A stretch of DNA of 64,000 bases. Source: Streptomyces sp. NRRL F-5135. GTDB lineage: Bacteria; Actinomycetota; Actinomycetes; Streptomycetales; Streptomycetaceae. Every line of letters begins with the position of its first letter. Position 1 is the first letter of the stretch. Where the stretch lies: positions 1-64,000 of the forward strand of contig NZ_JOHR01000004.1 in NCBI RefSeq assembly GCF_000719775.1, given 5' to 3'. Below the pieces are notes generated by a model that made no database searches, was not told the DNA's origin, and saw only the letters and a list, made by a program, of their open reading frames with translations. Both the position numbers and the translations under genes were made by a program. Positions 1 to 8,674 of this stretch are shown piece by piece.

Positions 1-518
1 AGATCACCCGCCCCCCGCTCCAACCGCCCCAGAGCACCATCACGCTCCACGGCGGCACGAGCCGCACGCCCCTCCGCATCCGCCAACTCCACGACGAACA
101 TCTCCAAGGCGCGGCGCAGCTGGAGATCGGACGGTGGCGGCGTGGCCGCCAGGGTCTCCTCGGCGCCCGCGCCCTCCCTGACCCTCTTGAGCACGGCGGG
201 GAGCGTGACGTTCACCAGGTGGGCGGAGTCCGCGCCGGTCCTGGCCAGCTGGGCCTGCGCCGTGCGCCTGTCCTCCTCCGCCTTGGCCGTGCCGCGCCGG
301 CCGCGCCCCAGCGCCAGCGCGGAGGAGACGACGGCGACCGCGACGCACACCCAGGCGACGACGACCGTGGTGACCACCCAGGAGCGGGCCTGCCCGGGAG
401 CCGTCGCGGCCACCGCGCCGCCGACGGCGCCGGCCACCACCAGGGTCAGGGGTACGGCCAGGGAGGTCGACCGGGTGGTGCGTATTCGGCGCGGACTGGG
501 GGCGACAGGAGCTGGCAT
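1..518 (-). CDS. membrane sensor / histidine-kinase-like protein, N-terminal part (cut by window edge)
   Basis: This minus-strand gene starts with ATG at 518-516 and runs off the left edge after 172 codons. The visible part has a short basic leader, two hydrophobic segments at about residues 20-42 and 46-68, and then a charged helical stretch rich in Ala, Glu and Arg. That layout is seen in the N-termini of Streptomyces sensor-like histidine kinases, whose ATPase domain would lie outside the window. No catalytic motif is visible here, so the kinase call is inference from architecture. A weak AGGGACC lies about ten bases before the start. The gene is divergent from the regulator at 862. It could also be another two-pass membrane protein. 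Confidence 0.6.
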   Translation of the reverse strand, partial: MPAPVAPSPRRIRTTRSTSLAVPLTLVVAGAVGGAVAATAPGQARSWVVTTVVVAWVCVAVAVVSSALALGRGRRGTAKAEEDRRTAQAQLARTGADSAHLVNVTLPAVLKRVREGAGAEETLAATPPPSDLQLRRALEMFVVELADAEGRAARAAVERDGALGRLERGAGD

Positions 519-861
519 TCCGCGGTCCCTAGGTAATCGAGTGCGAGGAGCAGACCGGCCGACCTGCGGGGATCGGCCGCACGGGCGGAATCGGACACCG
601 ATGGGGACGGCGATCTTCCGCACCACATGTGGCGCTCATGCTAACCACGTGCGGCGGTGGAGAACACATGGAGTCCATGGAGCCCGCGGAATGGAGGACT
701 TCGTCCCGAAGCCGCCCCTGCGGCAGGGGCCGTGGTGAGCGCGGCCCCGTCGCGGACCGCGGCCGACCGCGGCCCCGCCCGCAGTACAGTGCGGTGAACG
801 ACCGGGCGCGCCCCACCGTAGTGCGGTGCACGGCACCCGCCATGGACATACGGGACGGAAA
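519..861. other. divergent intergenic region with nested palindromes
   Basis: No convincing gene is seen between the two divergent starts. A perfect 10-base palindrome CCACATGTGG lies at 623-632. It sits inside a wider inverted repeat with arms CCGCAC (618-623) and GTGCGG (649-654). This could be an operator for one of the flanking genes, but nothing ties it to a known regulator. Confidence 0.4.
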
Positions 862-1434
862 GTGTCGGACCTCGACCAGCTCACGCAATCACTCGCCCGC
901 AACCTCAAGCGCTGGCGCGGCGAGCGCGGCTTCACGCTCGACGCCCTGGCCGCCCGGGCGGGGGTGAGCCGCGGCATGATCATCCAGATCGAGCAGGCCC
1001 GGACCAATCCGAGTGTCGGCACCACCGTCAAGCTCGCCGACGCGCTGGGGGTGAGCATCACCACCCTCCTCGACCACGAGCAGGGCCCCGAGGTCCGCAT
1101 CGTCCCCGCGGACCAGGCCGTACGGATGTGGTCCACCCCGGCCGGCAGCCGTACGACGCTGCTCGTCGGCACCGAGGCCCGGGGGCCCCTGGAGCTGTGG
1201 TCGTGGACGCTTCAGCCGGGCGACGCCGCCGGCTCCGACCCGCATCCGCCCGGCACGACCGAACTGCTGCACGTCACCGCCGGCCGACTCACGCTCGTCG
1301 TGGACGGTGAGCCGCACACCGTACCGGCGGGAGCGTCCGCGACGTTCGAGGCGAGCGTTCCGCACGTCTATCGGAACGACGGCGGGGAAACCGTGGAGAT
1401 GATCATGTCCGTCTCCATCCCACCCGTCCGCTGA
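862..1434 (+). CDS. XRE-family regulator with C-terminal cupin domain
   Basis: This is a 190-residue DNA-binding regulator. Residues 8-65 form an XRE helix-turn-helix, with the recognition segment around GVSRGMIIQIEQ. Residues about 105-185 form a small cupin barrel, visible as HVTAGRLTLVVDGEPHTVPAG followed by VPHVYRNDG. Members of this family usually sense a small metabolite through the cupin and control an adjacent or distant operon. GTG at 862 was chosen because a GGGACGGAA stretch precedes it; an in-frame ATG at 826 would add 12 residues with no better ribosome site. The gene stands alone, with a CoA-binding gene convergent on it, so the context does not reveal its target. Confidence 0.85.
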   Translation: MSDLDQLTQSLARNLKRWRGERGFTLDALAARAGVSRGMIIQIEQARTNPSVGTTVKLADALGVSITTLLDHEQGPEVRIVPADQAVRMWSTPAGSRTTLLVGTEARGPLELWSWTLQPGDAAGSDPHPPGTTELLHVTAGRLTLVVDGEPHTVPAGASATFEASVPHVYRNDGGETVEMIMSVSIPPVR

Positions 1435-1495
1435 CCCGCGGGCCGGGGCCCGTGTCCGCCGGCCCGCGCAACGAACGTCACCGGCACCGGTGCGG

Positions 1496-1906
1496 TCAGC
1501 CGTCCAGGCGGGGAATCTCGATGGCGGGGCACCGGTCCATGACCATGGCGAGCCCCGCCGCGCGAGTCCGGTCGTACGCCTCCTCGTCGACCACCCCGAG
1601 CTGGAACCACACCGCCTTCGCGCCGATCTCCACCGCCTGGTCCGCGATCCCGCCCGCCAGCTCGCTGTTGACGAACACGTCCACGACGTCCACGGGGAAC
1701 GGGATGTCCGCGAGCCGGGCGTACCCCCGCTCGCCGTGCACCGTCTCGGCCTTCGGGTGCACCGGCACGACGCGCTTGCCGAAGCGCTGGAGCACGGCGG
1801 CGACCCCGTACGCCGCCCGCGACCGGTTGCCGGACAGGCCCACGACGGCCCAGGTGTCACCGCTGTCGGTGAGAATGCGACGAATCGTCTCCGCGTCTGC
1901 GTACAT
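1496..1906 (-). CDS. CoA-binding domain protein (YccU-like)
   Basis: This 136-residue protein is one CoA-binding Rossmann domain. Its nucleotide-binding turn is AVVGLSGNRSRAAYGVA, where a longer acyl-CoA synthetase would have a similar fold, and KAVWFQLGVVDEEA is the usual C-terminal signature. Stand-alone members are common in bacteria and have no settled reaction. ATG at 1906 was chosen because GGAG sits seven bases upstream; an earlier ATG at 1960 would add 18 low-quality residues. The gene is divergent from yigZ at 1972, with only about 65 bases between starts, so promoters probably overlap. It is convergent with the XRE-cupin regulator. Confidence 0.85.
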   Translation of the reverse strand: MYADAETIRRILTDSGDTWAVVGLSGNRSRAAYGVAAVLQRFGKRVVPVHPKAETVHGERGYARLADIPFPVDVVDVFVNSELAGGIADQAVEIGAKAVWFQLGVVDEEAYDRTRAAGLAMVMDRCPAIEIPRLDG

Positions 1907-1959
1907 GCTCCATGACAACGGCCCCGCCGCCCCGGCCATTCCCGGGGGCCGGCCCCGCA

Positions 1960-1965
1960 TAGGGT
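1960..1965 (+). promoter_or_regulatory. -10-like element of a probable leaderless yigZ transcript
   Basis: TAGGGT lies six bases before the ATG at 1972. This is the distance expected when transcription starts at the start codon. No clear -35 is seen. Confidence 0.35.
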
Positions 1966-1971
1966 GAGGGG

Positions 1972-2592
1972 ATGCAGGAGCAGTACCGCACCGTCGCCCG
2001 CGCGGGCACGCACGAGACCGAGATCAACCGGTCGCGCTTCATCTGCGCCCTCGCGCCGGTCGCCACGGAGGACGAGGCGCGGGAGTTCGTCGCGGGCGTC
2101 CGCGCCGCGCACCCGGCCGCGACCCACAACTGCTTCGCGTACGTGCTCGGCGCCGACGCCTCCGTCCAGAAGGCGAGCGACGACGGCGAGCCCGGCGGCA
2201 CGGCCGGAGCACCGATGCTCCAGATGCTGCTGCGCCGTGACGTGCGCTACACCGCCGCCGTCGTCACCCGCTACTACGGCGGCGTCAAGCTGGGCGCGGG
2301 CGGCCTGATCAGGGCGTACGGCGGTGCCGTCGGCGAAGCCCTGGACAGTCTCTCCACCACGACCAGGCACCGGCTCCGCCTGGCCACCGTCACGGTCGGC
2401 CACCAGCGGGCGGGCCGGCTGGAGAACGACCTGCGGGCCATGGGGCGTAGGGTGCGGGACGTACGGTACGGGGAGAGCGTGACGATCGAGATCGGGCTCC
2501 CGGACGCGGAACTCGACGCGTTCCGCGCCTGGCTGGCGGACGCCACGGCCGGAGAGGCGACGCTGACGCCGGGGGACGAGGTCTTCTCGTGA
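1972..2592 (+). CDS. yigZ: YigZ / IMPACT family protein (UPF0029)
   Basis: The 206-residue protein has the IMPACT/UPF0029 fold. Family signatures are visible: NRSRFICALAP near residue 19, THNCFAYVLG, DDGEPGGTAGAPML and RYYGGVKLGAGGLIRAYG. The eukaryotic relative IMPACT modulates translation control; the bacterial role is unsettled. A C-terminal domain from about residue 140 matches the usual DUF1949 position. The end overlaps the sbcD start by four bases (GTGA), so it is translated in an operon with sbcD and sbcC. The start has only AGGG-like bases before it and a TAGGGT hexamer six bases upstream, which suggests a leaderless message. Confidence 0.9.
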   Translation: MQEQYRTVARAGTHETEINRSRFICALAPVATEDEAREFVAGVRAAHPAATHNCFAYVLGADASVQKASDDGEPGGTAGAPMLQMLLRRDVRYTAAVVTRYYGGVKLGAGGLIRAYGGAVGEALDSLSTTTRHRLRLATVTVGHQRAGRLENDLRAMGRRVRDVRYGESVTIEIGLPDAELDAFRAWLADATAGEATLTPGDEVFS

Positions 2593-3755
2593 GGATCCTG
2601 CACACCTCGGACTGGCATCTGGGCCGGTCCTTCCACCGCGTGAGCCTGCTCGACGCCCAGGCCGCCTTCCTCGACCACCTCGTCACCACCGTCCGCGCCC
2701 ACGACGTGGAGGCCGTCGTCGTCGCCGGTGACGTCTACGACCGGGCCGTGCCCCCGCTGGCCGCCGTCGAACTCTTCGACCGGGCGCTGCACCGGCTCGC
2801 CGACACCGGCGTCACGACCGTGATGATCTCCGGCAACCACGACTCCGCCCGCAGGCTGGGCGTCGGCGCCGGGCTCATCGAGCGCGCCGGTGTCCACCTG
2901 CGCACCGACCCCGCCGGGTGCGGCACGCCCGTCCTGCTCCCGGACGCGCACGGGGACGTGGCCTTCTACGGGCTGCCGTACCTCGAACCGTCCCTCGTGC
3001 GCGAGGAGTTCAAGGCGGAACGGACCGGGCACGAGGCCGTCCTCGGCGCCGCCATGGACCGGGTGCGCGCCGACCTCGCCGGACGGGCCGCCGGGACGCG
3101 GTCCGTCGTCCTGGCGCACGCCTTCGTGGTGGGCGGCGCGCCCAGCGAGAGCGAGCGGGACATCACGGTCGGCGGTGTCGCCGCCGTGCCCGCCGGGGTC
3201 TTCGACGGCGTCGACTATGTCGCCCTCGGGCATCTGCACGGCTCACAGACCATCACCGACCGGGTCCGCTACTCCGGTTCGCCGCTCGCCTACTCCTTCT
3301 CGGAGAGCGCGCACCGCAAGACCATGTGGCTCGTGGACCTCGGGCCGCGCGGCGAGATCACGGCCGAGCGTGTCGACTGCCCCGTACCGCGCCCGCTGGC
3401 CCGGATCCGGGGACCGCTCGACGACCTGCTCGCCGATCCCCGGCTCGCCCGGCACGAGGAGGCGTGGGTCGAGGCCACGCTCACCGACGGCGTCCGGCCC
3501 GCCGAGCCCATGGCCCGGCTCACCGAGCGGTTCCCGCACACGCTCAGCCTGGTCTTCGAGCCCGAGCGCGGCGACGACGACCCGCTCGCCTCGTACGCCC
3601 GGCGGCTCGCGGGCCGTACCGACCAGCAGATCGTGGAGGACTTCGTGGCCCATGTCCGGGGTGGCCTCGGGCCCGACGAGCCCGAACGCGCCGTGCTGCG
3701 GGGCGCGCTCGAGGACGTACGGGTCGACTCCGGCACGCGCGAGGGGGACGCGTGA
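2589..3755 (+). CDS. sbcD: SbcD exonuclease subunit
   Basis: This is the nuclease subunit of the SbcCD (Mre11-Rad50) complex, which cleaves hairpins and trims DNA ends. The 388-residue protein shows the metallophosphoesterase motifs in order: HTSDWHLGR at residues 5-13, GDVYDRAVPP, ISGNHDS, LAHAFVVGG and LGHLHGSQ. These supply the two-metal site. The C-terminal half matches the SbcD capping and SbcC-binding region. The GTG start overlaps the yigZ stop (GTGA) and its own stop overlaps the sbcC start in the same way, so sbcD and sbcC are translationally coupled, as expected for partners of one complex. Length is normal for the family. Confidence 0.96.
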   Translation: MRILHTSDWHLGRSFHRVSLLDAQAAFLDHLVTTVRAHDVEAVVVAGDVYDRAVPPLAAVELFDRALHRLADTGVTTVMISGNHDSARRLGVGAGLIERAGVHLRTDPAGCGTPVLLPDAHGDVAFYGLPYLEPSLVREEFKAERTGHEAVLGAAMDRVRADLAGRAAGTRSVVLAHAFVVGGAPSESERDITVGGVAAVPAGVFDGVDYVALGHLHGSQTITDRVRYSGSPLAYSFSESAHRKTMWLVDLGPRGEITAERVDCPVPRPLARIRGPLDDLLADPRLARHEEAWVEATLTDGVRPAEPMARLTERFPHTLSLVFEPERGDDDPLASYARRLAGRTDQQIVEDFVAHVRGGLGPDEPERAVLRGALEDVRVDSGTREGDA

Positions 3756-6700
3756 GGCTGCACCGGCTGGCCGTCACCGCCTTCGGCCCGTTCGCCACCA
3801 CCCAGGACATCGACTTCGACGCGCTCGCCTCCGCCGGGCTCTTCCTGCTGCACGGACCGACCGGCGCGGGCAAGACCTCGGTCCTCGACGCGGTCTGCTA
3901 CGCGCTGTACGGGGCCGTGCCCGGCGCCCGGCAGAGCCCCGGGACCACCCTGCGCAGCGACCACGCGGCCGACGGCACCCCCACCGAGGTCACGCTCGAC
4001 CTCACCGTCGGCGGCAGGCGGCTGGAGATCACCCGGCGGCCCGCCCAGCGCCGCCCCAAGAAGCGGTCCACGGGCTTCACCACCGAGAAGGCGCAGAGCC
4101 TCCTGCGGGAGTACGACGCGGGCAGCGGGCAGTGGCGCGCCCTCAGCCGCTCCCACCAGGAGACCGGCGAGGAGATCGGGCAGCTCCTCGGCATGAGCCG
4201 GGAGCAGTTCTGCCAGGTCGTGCTGTTGCCGCAGGGCGACTTCGCACGCTTCCTGCGCGCCGACGCCGAGGCCCGCGGCCGACTGCTCGGCAGGCTCTTC
4301 GACACCCGCCGGTTCGCCGCCGTCGAGGAGCGGCTGGCCGAGCTGCGCCGGGCCGGCGAGCACCGGGTGCGGGCCGGGGACGACCGGCTCCTCGCCGTGG
4401 CGCAGCGGATCGACCAGGCGGCGGACGACCGCTCGGCGCCGCCCCCGCCCGAGCGGGAGCCCGGCGACGCGGGGCTCGCGCCGGCCGTCCTCGAGTGGGC
4501 GGCCCAGGTGCGCTCGACCGCGTGGGAGCGCGCCGACATCGCGGAATCGGCCCGTACCACCGCGGAGAGCGCACTGGCCGCCGCCCGGCGGGCGCTGGAG
4601 ACCGAGCGCGAACTGGCCCGCCTCCAGGAGCGGTCCGCCGAGACCCGGCGGCGCGCGGAGGCGCTCGAAGCCCGCCGCCCCGACTACGAGCGGGCCCTGG
4701 CCCTGCTCGACCGCGATCGCCGGGCCGAGCGGGTCGCCCCCGCGCTGGCGCTGCGCGACGACGCCGAGCGGGCCCACCGCGCGGCGTCCGCGGCCCACGA
4801 CCGCGCCCGCGCGACCCTGTCCGGCGGCTTCGCGGTCGCCGGTCTCACCGACGACCGCCTCGTCGACGCCGGCGCGGAGCGGCTGGTCGCTCGGGAGCGG
4901 GCCGTGCGGCAGGAGCTGGGCGCCCTCGACGCCGCCCGGCGCGCCGAGCGGCGGGACGCGGAACTCACCGAGGAACGGACCGCGCTGGAGCGGCAGGCGC
5001 GGGCGGACGAGGAGATCATCGAGGAGACGGCGGCCTGGCTGACCGGCTGGGAGGCCGAGCGCCGCGCCCTGCTCGGGCGGGTGGAGGACGCCCAGGAGGC
5101 GGCCGCCCGTGCCGAACAGCTCGCCGGCCGGCTCGAACCCGCCCGGCACCGGCTCGCCGAGGCCCGCCGCCGCGACACCTTGCGAACGGAGGTCGCCGCG
5201 GCGGAGCGCCGGCTCGACTCGGCGGCGCGGCAGGCCAACTCCGCCCACGAGAACTGGCTGGACCTGCGCGAGCGGCGGCTGCGCGGTATCGCCGCCGAGC
5301 TGTCCGCCCGCCTCGTCGACGGTGAGCCCTGCGCGGTCTGCGGCGCCACCAGCCATCCGGAGCCGGCCCAGGCCGAGGCGGGGCAGGTCGGCCGGGCGGC
5401 CGAGGAGACGGCGCTCACCGCGTACCGGCGGGCCGCCGACGCCCGGGCCGAGAGCGAACGGGAACACGCGTCCGTACGGGAGCGGCACGCGGCCGCCGAG
5501 GCCGCGGCCGGGACCGAACCGGTGGCCGAACTCGCCGCCACCGTCGAGGAGCTGGAGCGCGAGCACGCCGCCGCCCACCGGGCGGCGGCCGGTACCCACG
5601 CCGCCCGGGAGGCCCTGGCCCGCGCCGAGCGCGAACACGACGGCAGGCTCGACGCCCAGCGCCACGCCGAGCGCCGGAGCGCCGCCCGCACCTCACGGCG
5701 CGAGGCGCTGGAACGCGAACAGACCGCGTTGCGGGCGGAGATCGGCCGGGCGCGGGGTGATGCGGAGAGCGTCGAGGCGCGGGCCGCGGAGCTGGAGCGC
5801 GGGGCCGAGCGGCTCGCCGCGGCGGCCGAGGCCGTACGCGCCGTCGAGACCACCGCGGCCGCGCTCAAGGAGGCCGACGACCGGCTGGCGAGCGCCGCCT
5901 TCCGGGCCGGTTTCGACACGCCGGACGCCGCGGCCGAGGCCCTGCTCGGCGACGACGACCGGCGCGTACTCCAGCACCGGATCGACGCCTGGCGGGCCGA
6001 GGAGGCGGCCGTCGCGGACCGGCTCGCCGAACCCGGCACCGGGGCCGCCGCGGAGCGCCCGCCCGCCGACCCGGCCGCCGCGCGGGCCGCGTACGACGCC
6101 GCCGAGCGCACCCTTCGCCGGGTGTCCGCCGCCGAGACCGCGGCCCGCGCGCGCCGGACCGAACTGGCCGGACTCTCCCGGCGGGCCGAGGCCGAGACGC
6201 GCGAACTGGGCCCGCTGCGCGAGGAGTACGACCGGGTGGCCCGCCTCGCCACGCTCGCCGCGGGCACGTCCGCCGACAACGAGCGCCGGATGCGCCTGGA
6301 GAGCTATGTCCTGGCGGCCCGTCTGGAACAGGTCGCGGCCGCGGCCACCGTACGGCTCCGGCGCATGTCCGCCGGCCGCTACACCCTCGTCCACACGGAC
6401 GCCCGCGGCGGCGGACAGCGACGCTCCGGGCTCGGGCTGATGGTCGTCGACGCCTGGACCGGCAGCGCGCGCGACACCTCCACCCTCTCGGGCGGCGAGA
6501 CGTTCTTCGTCTCGCTCGCCCTGGCGCTGGGACTCGCCGACGTCGTCACCGACGAGGCCGGGGGCGTCCGGCTGGACACGCTCTTCATCGACGAGGGGTT
6601 CGGCAGCCTGGACGACCAGACGCTGGACGAGGTGCTGGACGTACTGGACTCCCTGCGGGAGCGGGACCGCAGCGTGGGCATCGTCAGCCATGTCGCGGAC

Positions 6701-6781
6701 CTGCGCCGCCGGATCCCGACCCAGCTGGAGGTCGTCAAGGACCGGCGGGGTTCGAGGGTCCGGCAGCGCTCGACGGGCTGA
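3752..6781 (+). CDS. sbcC: SbcC ATPase subunit
   Basis: This 1009-residue Rad50-like SMC ATPase pairs with SbcD. The Walker A motif GPTGAGKTS is at residues 35-43. A long Ala/Glu/Arg coiled coil follows and is split by a zinc hook, CAVC, at about 527-530. The ABC signature LSGGETFF lies near 912, and the Walker B region LFIDEGFGSLDD is close behind. GTG at 3752 was chosen because it overlaps the sbcD stop and gives the canonical N-terminus MRLHRLAVTAFGPF. Earlier in-frame starts would extend deep inside sbcD without homology. The gene is probably expressed only with sbcD. Nothing is truncated. Confidence 0.96.
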   Translation: MRLHRLAVTAFGPFATTQDIDFDALASAGLFLLHGPTGAGKTSVLDAVCYALYGAVPGARQSPGTTLRSDHAADGTPTEVTLDLTVGGRRLEITRRPAQRRPKKRSTGFTTEKAQSLLREYDAGSGQWRALSRSHQETGEEIGQLLGMSREQFCQVVLLPQGDFARFLRADAEARGRLLGRLFDTRRFAAVEERLAELRRAGEHRVRAGDDRLLAVAQRIDQAADDRSAPPPPEREPGDAGLAPAVLEWAAQVRSTAWERADIAESARTTAESALAAARRALETERELARLQERSAETRRRAEALEARRPDYERALALLDRDRRAERVAPALALRDDAERAHRAASAAHDRARATLSGGFAVAGLTDDRLVDAGAERLVARERAVRQELGALDAARRAERRDAELTEERTALERQARADEEIIEETAAWLTGWEAERRALLGRVEDAQEAAARAEQLAGRLEPARHRLAEARRRDTLRTEVAAAERRLDSAARQANSAHENWLDLRERRLRGIAAELSARLVDGEPCAVCGATSHPEPAQAEAGQVGRAAEETALTAYRRAADARAESEREHASVRERHAAAEAAAGTEPVAELAATVEELEREHAAAHRAAAGTHAAREALARAEREHDGRLDAQRHAERRSAARTSRREALEREQTALRAEIGRARGDAESVEARAAELERGAERLAAAAEAVRAVETTAAALKEADDRLASAAFRAGFDTPDAAAEALLGDDDRRVLQHRIDAWRAEEAAVADRLAEPGTGAAAERPPADPAAARAAYDAAERTLRRVSAAETAARARRTELAGLSRRAEAETRELGPLREEYDRVARLATLAAGTSADNERRMRLESYVLAARLEQVAAAATVRLRRMSAGRYTLVHTDARGGGQRRSGLGLMVVDAWTGSARDTSTLSGGETFFVSLALALGLADVVTDEAGGVRLDTLFIDEGFGSLDDQTLDEVLDVLDSLRERDRSVGIVSHVADLRRRIPTQLEVVKDRRGSRVRQRSTG

Positions 6782-6788
6782 CACGACG

Positions 6789-6837
6789 TCGGCCGGCCGA
6801 GGTGAGGGCGGTCGGCCGAGTGGCGTCGGCCGGCCGA
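6789..6837. repeat. two copies of a 12-base palindrome before the SDR gene
   Basis: TCGGCCGGCCGA occurs at 6789-6800 and again at 6826-6837, with a related GTCGGCCGAG at 6811-6820 between them. It lies between the sbcC stop and the next start. It could act as an operator pair or as a hairpin terminator. Confidence 0.5.
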
Positions 6838-6844
6838 AAACGGG

Positions 6845-7741
6845 ATGACACCCGCCGACCGGGTCATCAGCATGGGGGCCATGCCCGCCCTCGAACCTCC
6901 CACGCCCGAAGCCCTGCGCCGCGATCCGCTGCCGCTGCGCGGCCGAACCGCACTCGTCACCGGCGCCTCCCGCACGGGCGGCATCGGCTGCGCGGTCGCC
7001 CGGCGGCTCGTCGCGTACGGCGCCGCCGTCTATCTGCACCACCACGTCCCGCACGACGCTGAGAAGCCGTGGGGCGCCGACCCGGAGGGTCCGGAGGGCG
7101 TCGCCGCGTTCGTACGGCAGGCCCGCGCGGATCCGGCCGCCCCGGTGGCGCACGGCCCCGGGGACCTGTCCGATGCCGAGGCGCCGGCCGCGCTGGTCGC
7201 CACAGCGTCGGAGGCGCTCGGCGGCCGGCTGGACATCCTGGTCGCGAACCACGCGCTGAGCGGTTTCGACGGGACGCTCGACACGGTGGACGCGGCGATG
7301 CTCGACGCGCACTGGGCGGTCGACACCCGGTCGGTGCTCCTGCTTGTCCAGGCGTACGCGCGGCTGCGCGCCGCGCACGCCGGTGCCGGGGGCGCCCTCC
7401 CCGGCGGCCGGGTCGTGATGATGACCTCCGGCCAGGACATCGCGGGCGGCATGCCGGGGGAGCTGGCGTACGGCCTGGCCAAGGGCGCTCTCGCCTCGGT
7501 CACCCGGTCCCTGGCCACGGCGCTCGCGGACGCGGCGGTCACCGTCAACACCGTGAACCCGGGGCCCGTCGACACCGGTTACCTGACGGGGGCGGACTAC
7601 GAGGCGGTCAGGGCGCGGTTCCCCGCCGGGCGGTGGGGGACGCCGGACGATCCGGCCCGCCTGATCGCCTGGCTGGCGACCGACGAGGCGGCGTGGGTCA
7701 CCGGTCAGGTCATCGACTCGGAGGGCGGGTTCCGCCGCTGA
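6845..7741 (+). CDS. short-chain dehydrogenase/reductase (SDR)
   Basis: This is a Rossmann-fold NAD(P)-dependent oxidoreductase of unknown substrate. The cofactor motif appears as TGASRTGGIG. The catalytic residues are visible as the serine in MMTSGQD and the YxxxK in YGLAK. The C-terminus ends in GQVIDSEGGF, as in FabG-like proteins. The first start gives 298 residues. In-frame ATGs at 6872 and 6881 are also possible, and the shorter form starting MPALEPP would fit family length well; none has a clear ribosome site. The 3' end overlaps the convergent DUF6010 gene by 32 bases. Two palindromes upstream may regulate it. Confidence 0.88.
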   Translation: MTPADRVISMGAMPALEPPTPEALRRDPLPLRGRTALVTGASRTGGIGCAVARRLVAYGAAVYLHHHVPHDAEKPWGADPEGPEGVAAFVRQARADPAAPVAHGPGDLSDAEAPAALVATASEALGGRLDILVANHALSGFDGTLDTVDAAMLDAHWAVDTRSVLLLVQAYARLRAAHAGAGGALPGGRVVMMTSGQDIAGGMPGELAYGLAKGALASVTRSLATALADAAVTVNTVNPGPVDTGYLTGADYEAVRARFPAGRWGTPDDPARLIAWLATDEAAWVTGQVIDSEGGFRR

Positions 7742-8240
7742 CCGCCGGGTCCCGCGTGCCGGTGACGAGAGGTTCTCCCGCGGACGCGGACGCGGACGCG
7801 GACGCGCCCGCCGCCCGCTCCGACGGTACGCCGTCCTGGGCGGGGGAGCGCTTGAACCGGCCCCGGACGATGTCGATCAGCGAAGGACCGCCCCAAAAAC
7901 ACCACAGGGCGATGACGGGATCGCAGATGGCGCAGCCCAACGAGGAGTCGTGCGCGAACGGGATGATCGGGCTGCCCTTGATGTGGTGGACCACGTCCCA
8001 GGCGGTGTGCAGCAGCCAGGCGATGCCGATGAATGTCCACGACTCCAGCCCGCGGTACGCGACGTAGGTGAGGACGGCGGTGAAGAGGAACTCCCAGCCG
8101 CCCGTCCCGCCGCCGCTCAGGTAGGCGGCTCCCGCTCCTCCCACCATCACCGCGTTGAAGCGGCGCCGGTGCGGTTCACGGATCAGCGACATCAGCAGGG
8201 CGTACACGAGGCCGATCAGGATCGGCGCGACGATGCTCAT
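7710..8240 (-). CDS. DUF6010 family membrane protein
   Basis: This 176-residue protein matches DUF6010 as I know it: MSIVAPILIGLVYALLM at the start, then WEFLFTAVLTYVAYRGL, FIGIAWLLHTAWDVVHHIKG and SLGCAICDPVIALWCFWG. Four to five membrane segments are likely. Function is unknown; the conserved His and Cys residues could bind metal or heme, but this is speculation. ATG at 8240 overlaps the upstream gene stop (ATGA), so the two are coupled. Its C-terminal tail is encoded partly by a hexamer repeat (CGGACG, 7781-7806) giving alternating Ala-Ser, and its last 32 bases run against the SDR gene. Confidence 0.85.
   Translation of the reverse strand: MSIVAPILIGLVYALLMSLIREPHRRRFNAVMVGGAGAAYLSGGGTGGWEFLFTAVLTYVAYRGLESWTFIGIAWLLHTAWDVVHHIKGSPIIPFAHDSSLGCAICDPVIALWCFWGGPSLIDIVRGRFKRSPAQDGVPSERAAGASASASASAGEPLVTGTRDPAVSGGTRPPSR
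7781..7806. repeat. hexamer microsatellite inside DUF6010 gene
   Basis: CGGACG is repeated a little over four times. Being a multiple of three, changes in copy number would alter the Ala-Ser tail length without a frameshift. Confidence 0.7.
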
Positions 8241-8674
8241 GACCGGGAGGCCCTTTCGAGGTCCGGACGGGCGGAGCCGGCGCGGTCGAGCAGCCGCAGG
8301 ACGAGCAGGCCGCCGGTGGAGCCGGGGCGGGACGTCTCCACCGAGGCGAGGGCACTGTCCTGACCGGGCAGGATCAGCAGGGCCAGGACGGCGGCGGCCC
8401 CCGCGGTCAGCACGATCGAGGTGATCAGCCAGGCGTTGCCGAGGACACCGAGGCTGCTGGCCGTGGGGAACCCGAAGACGGGCACCGCCACGCCGACGGC
8501 CGCGTAGACGCGGCATACGCGGTGCGGCGTCCGCAGGGTCGCGAGTGCCTCCAGGTCGCCCGGGGCGGCGTGGGCGCGGCGCGGGGCCCCGGGGAACATG
8601 CTCGCGGCGACGGTCACCGGGCCGATGGCCACGACCGCGGCCAGGACGTGCGGGGAGAGGAAGAATTTCGTCAC
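8237..8674 (-). CDS. small integral membrane protein (DUF2269-like)
   Basis: The 145-residue product begins VTKFFLSPHVLAAVVAIG and has about four hydrophobic segments, with a short loop APRRAHAAPGDLEALATL between the first two. The overall pattern resembles DUF2269 predicted membrane proteins, but I am not certain of the family. GTG at 8674 is the first plausible start and overlaps the stop of a small upstream frame (GTGA). Its own stop overlaps the DUF6010 start (ATGA). The three therefore look like one coupled transcript read towards the SDR gene. The divergent GlxA/AraC regulator at 9227 is a candidate controller by position only. Confidence 0.75.
   Translation of the reverse strand: MTKFFLSPHVLAAVVAIGPVTVAASMFPGAPRRAHAAPGDLEALATLRTPHRVCRVYAAVGVAVPVFGFPTASSLGVLGNAWLITSIVLTAGAAAVLALLILPGQDSALASVETSRPGSTGGLLVLRLLDRAGSARPDLERASRS

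Noticed and set aside
2918..3751. Upstream extension of sbcC inside sbcD
   Set aside because: The frame is open but the translation is Arg-rich noise. The GTG at 3752 overlaps the sbcD stop and gives the conserved N-terminus.
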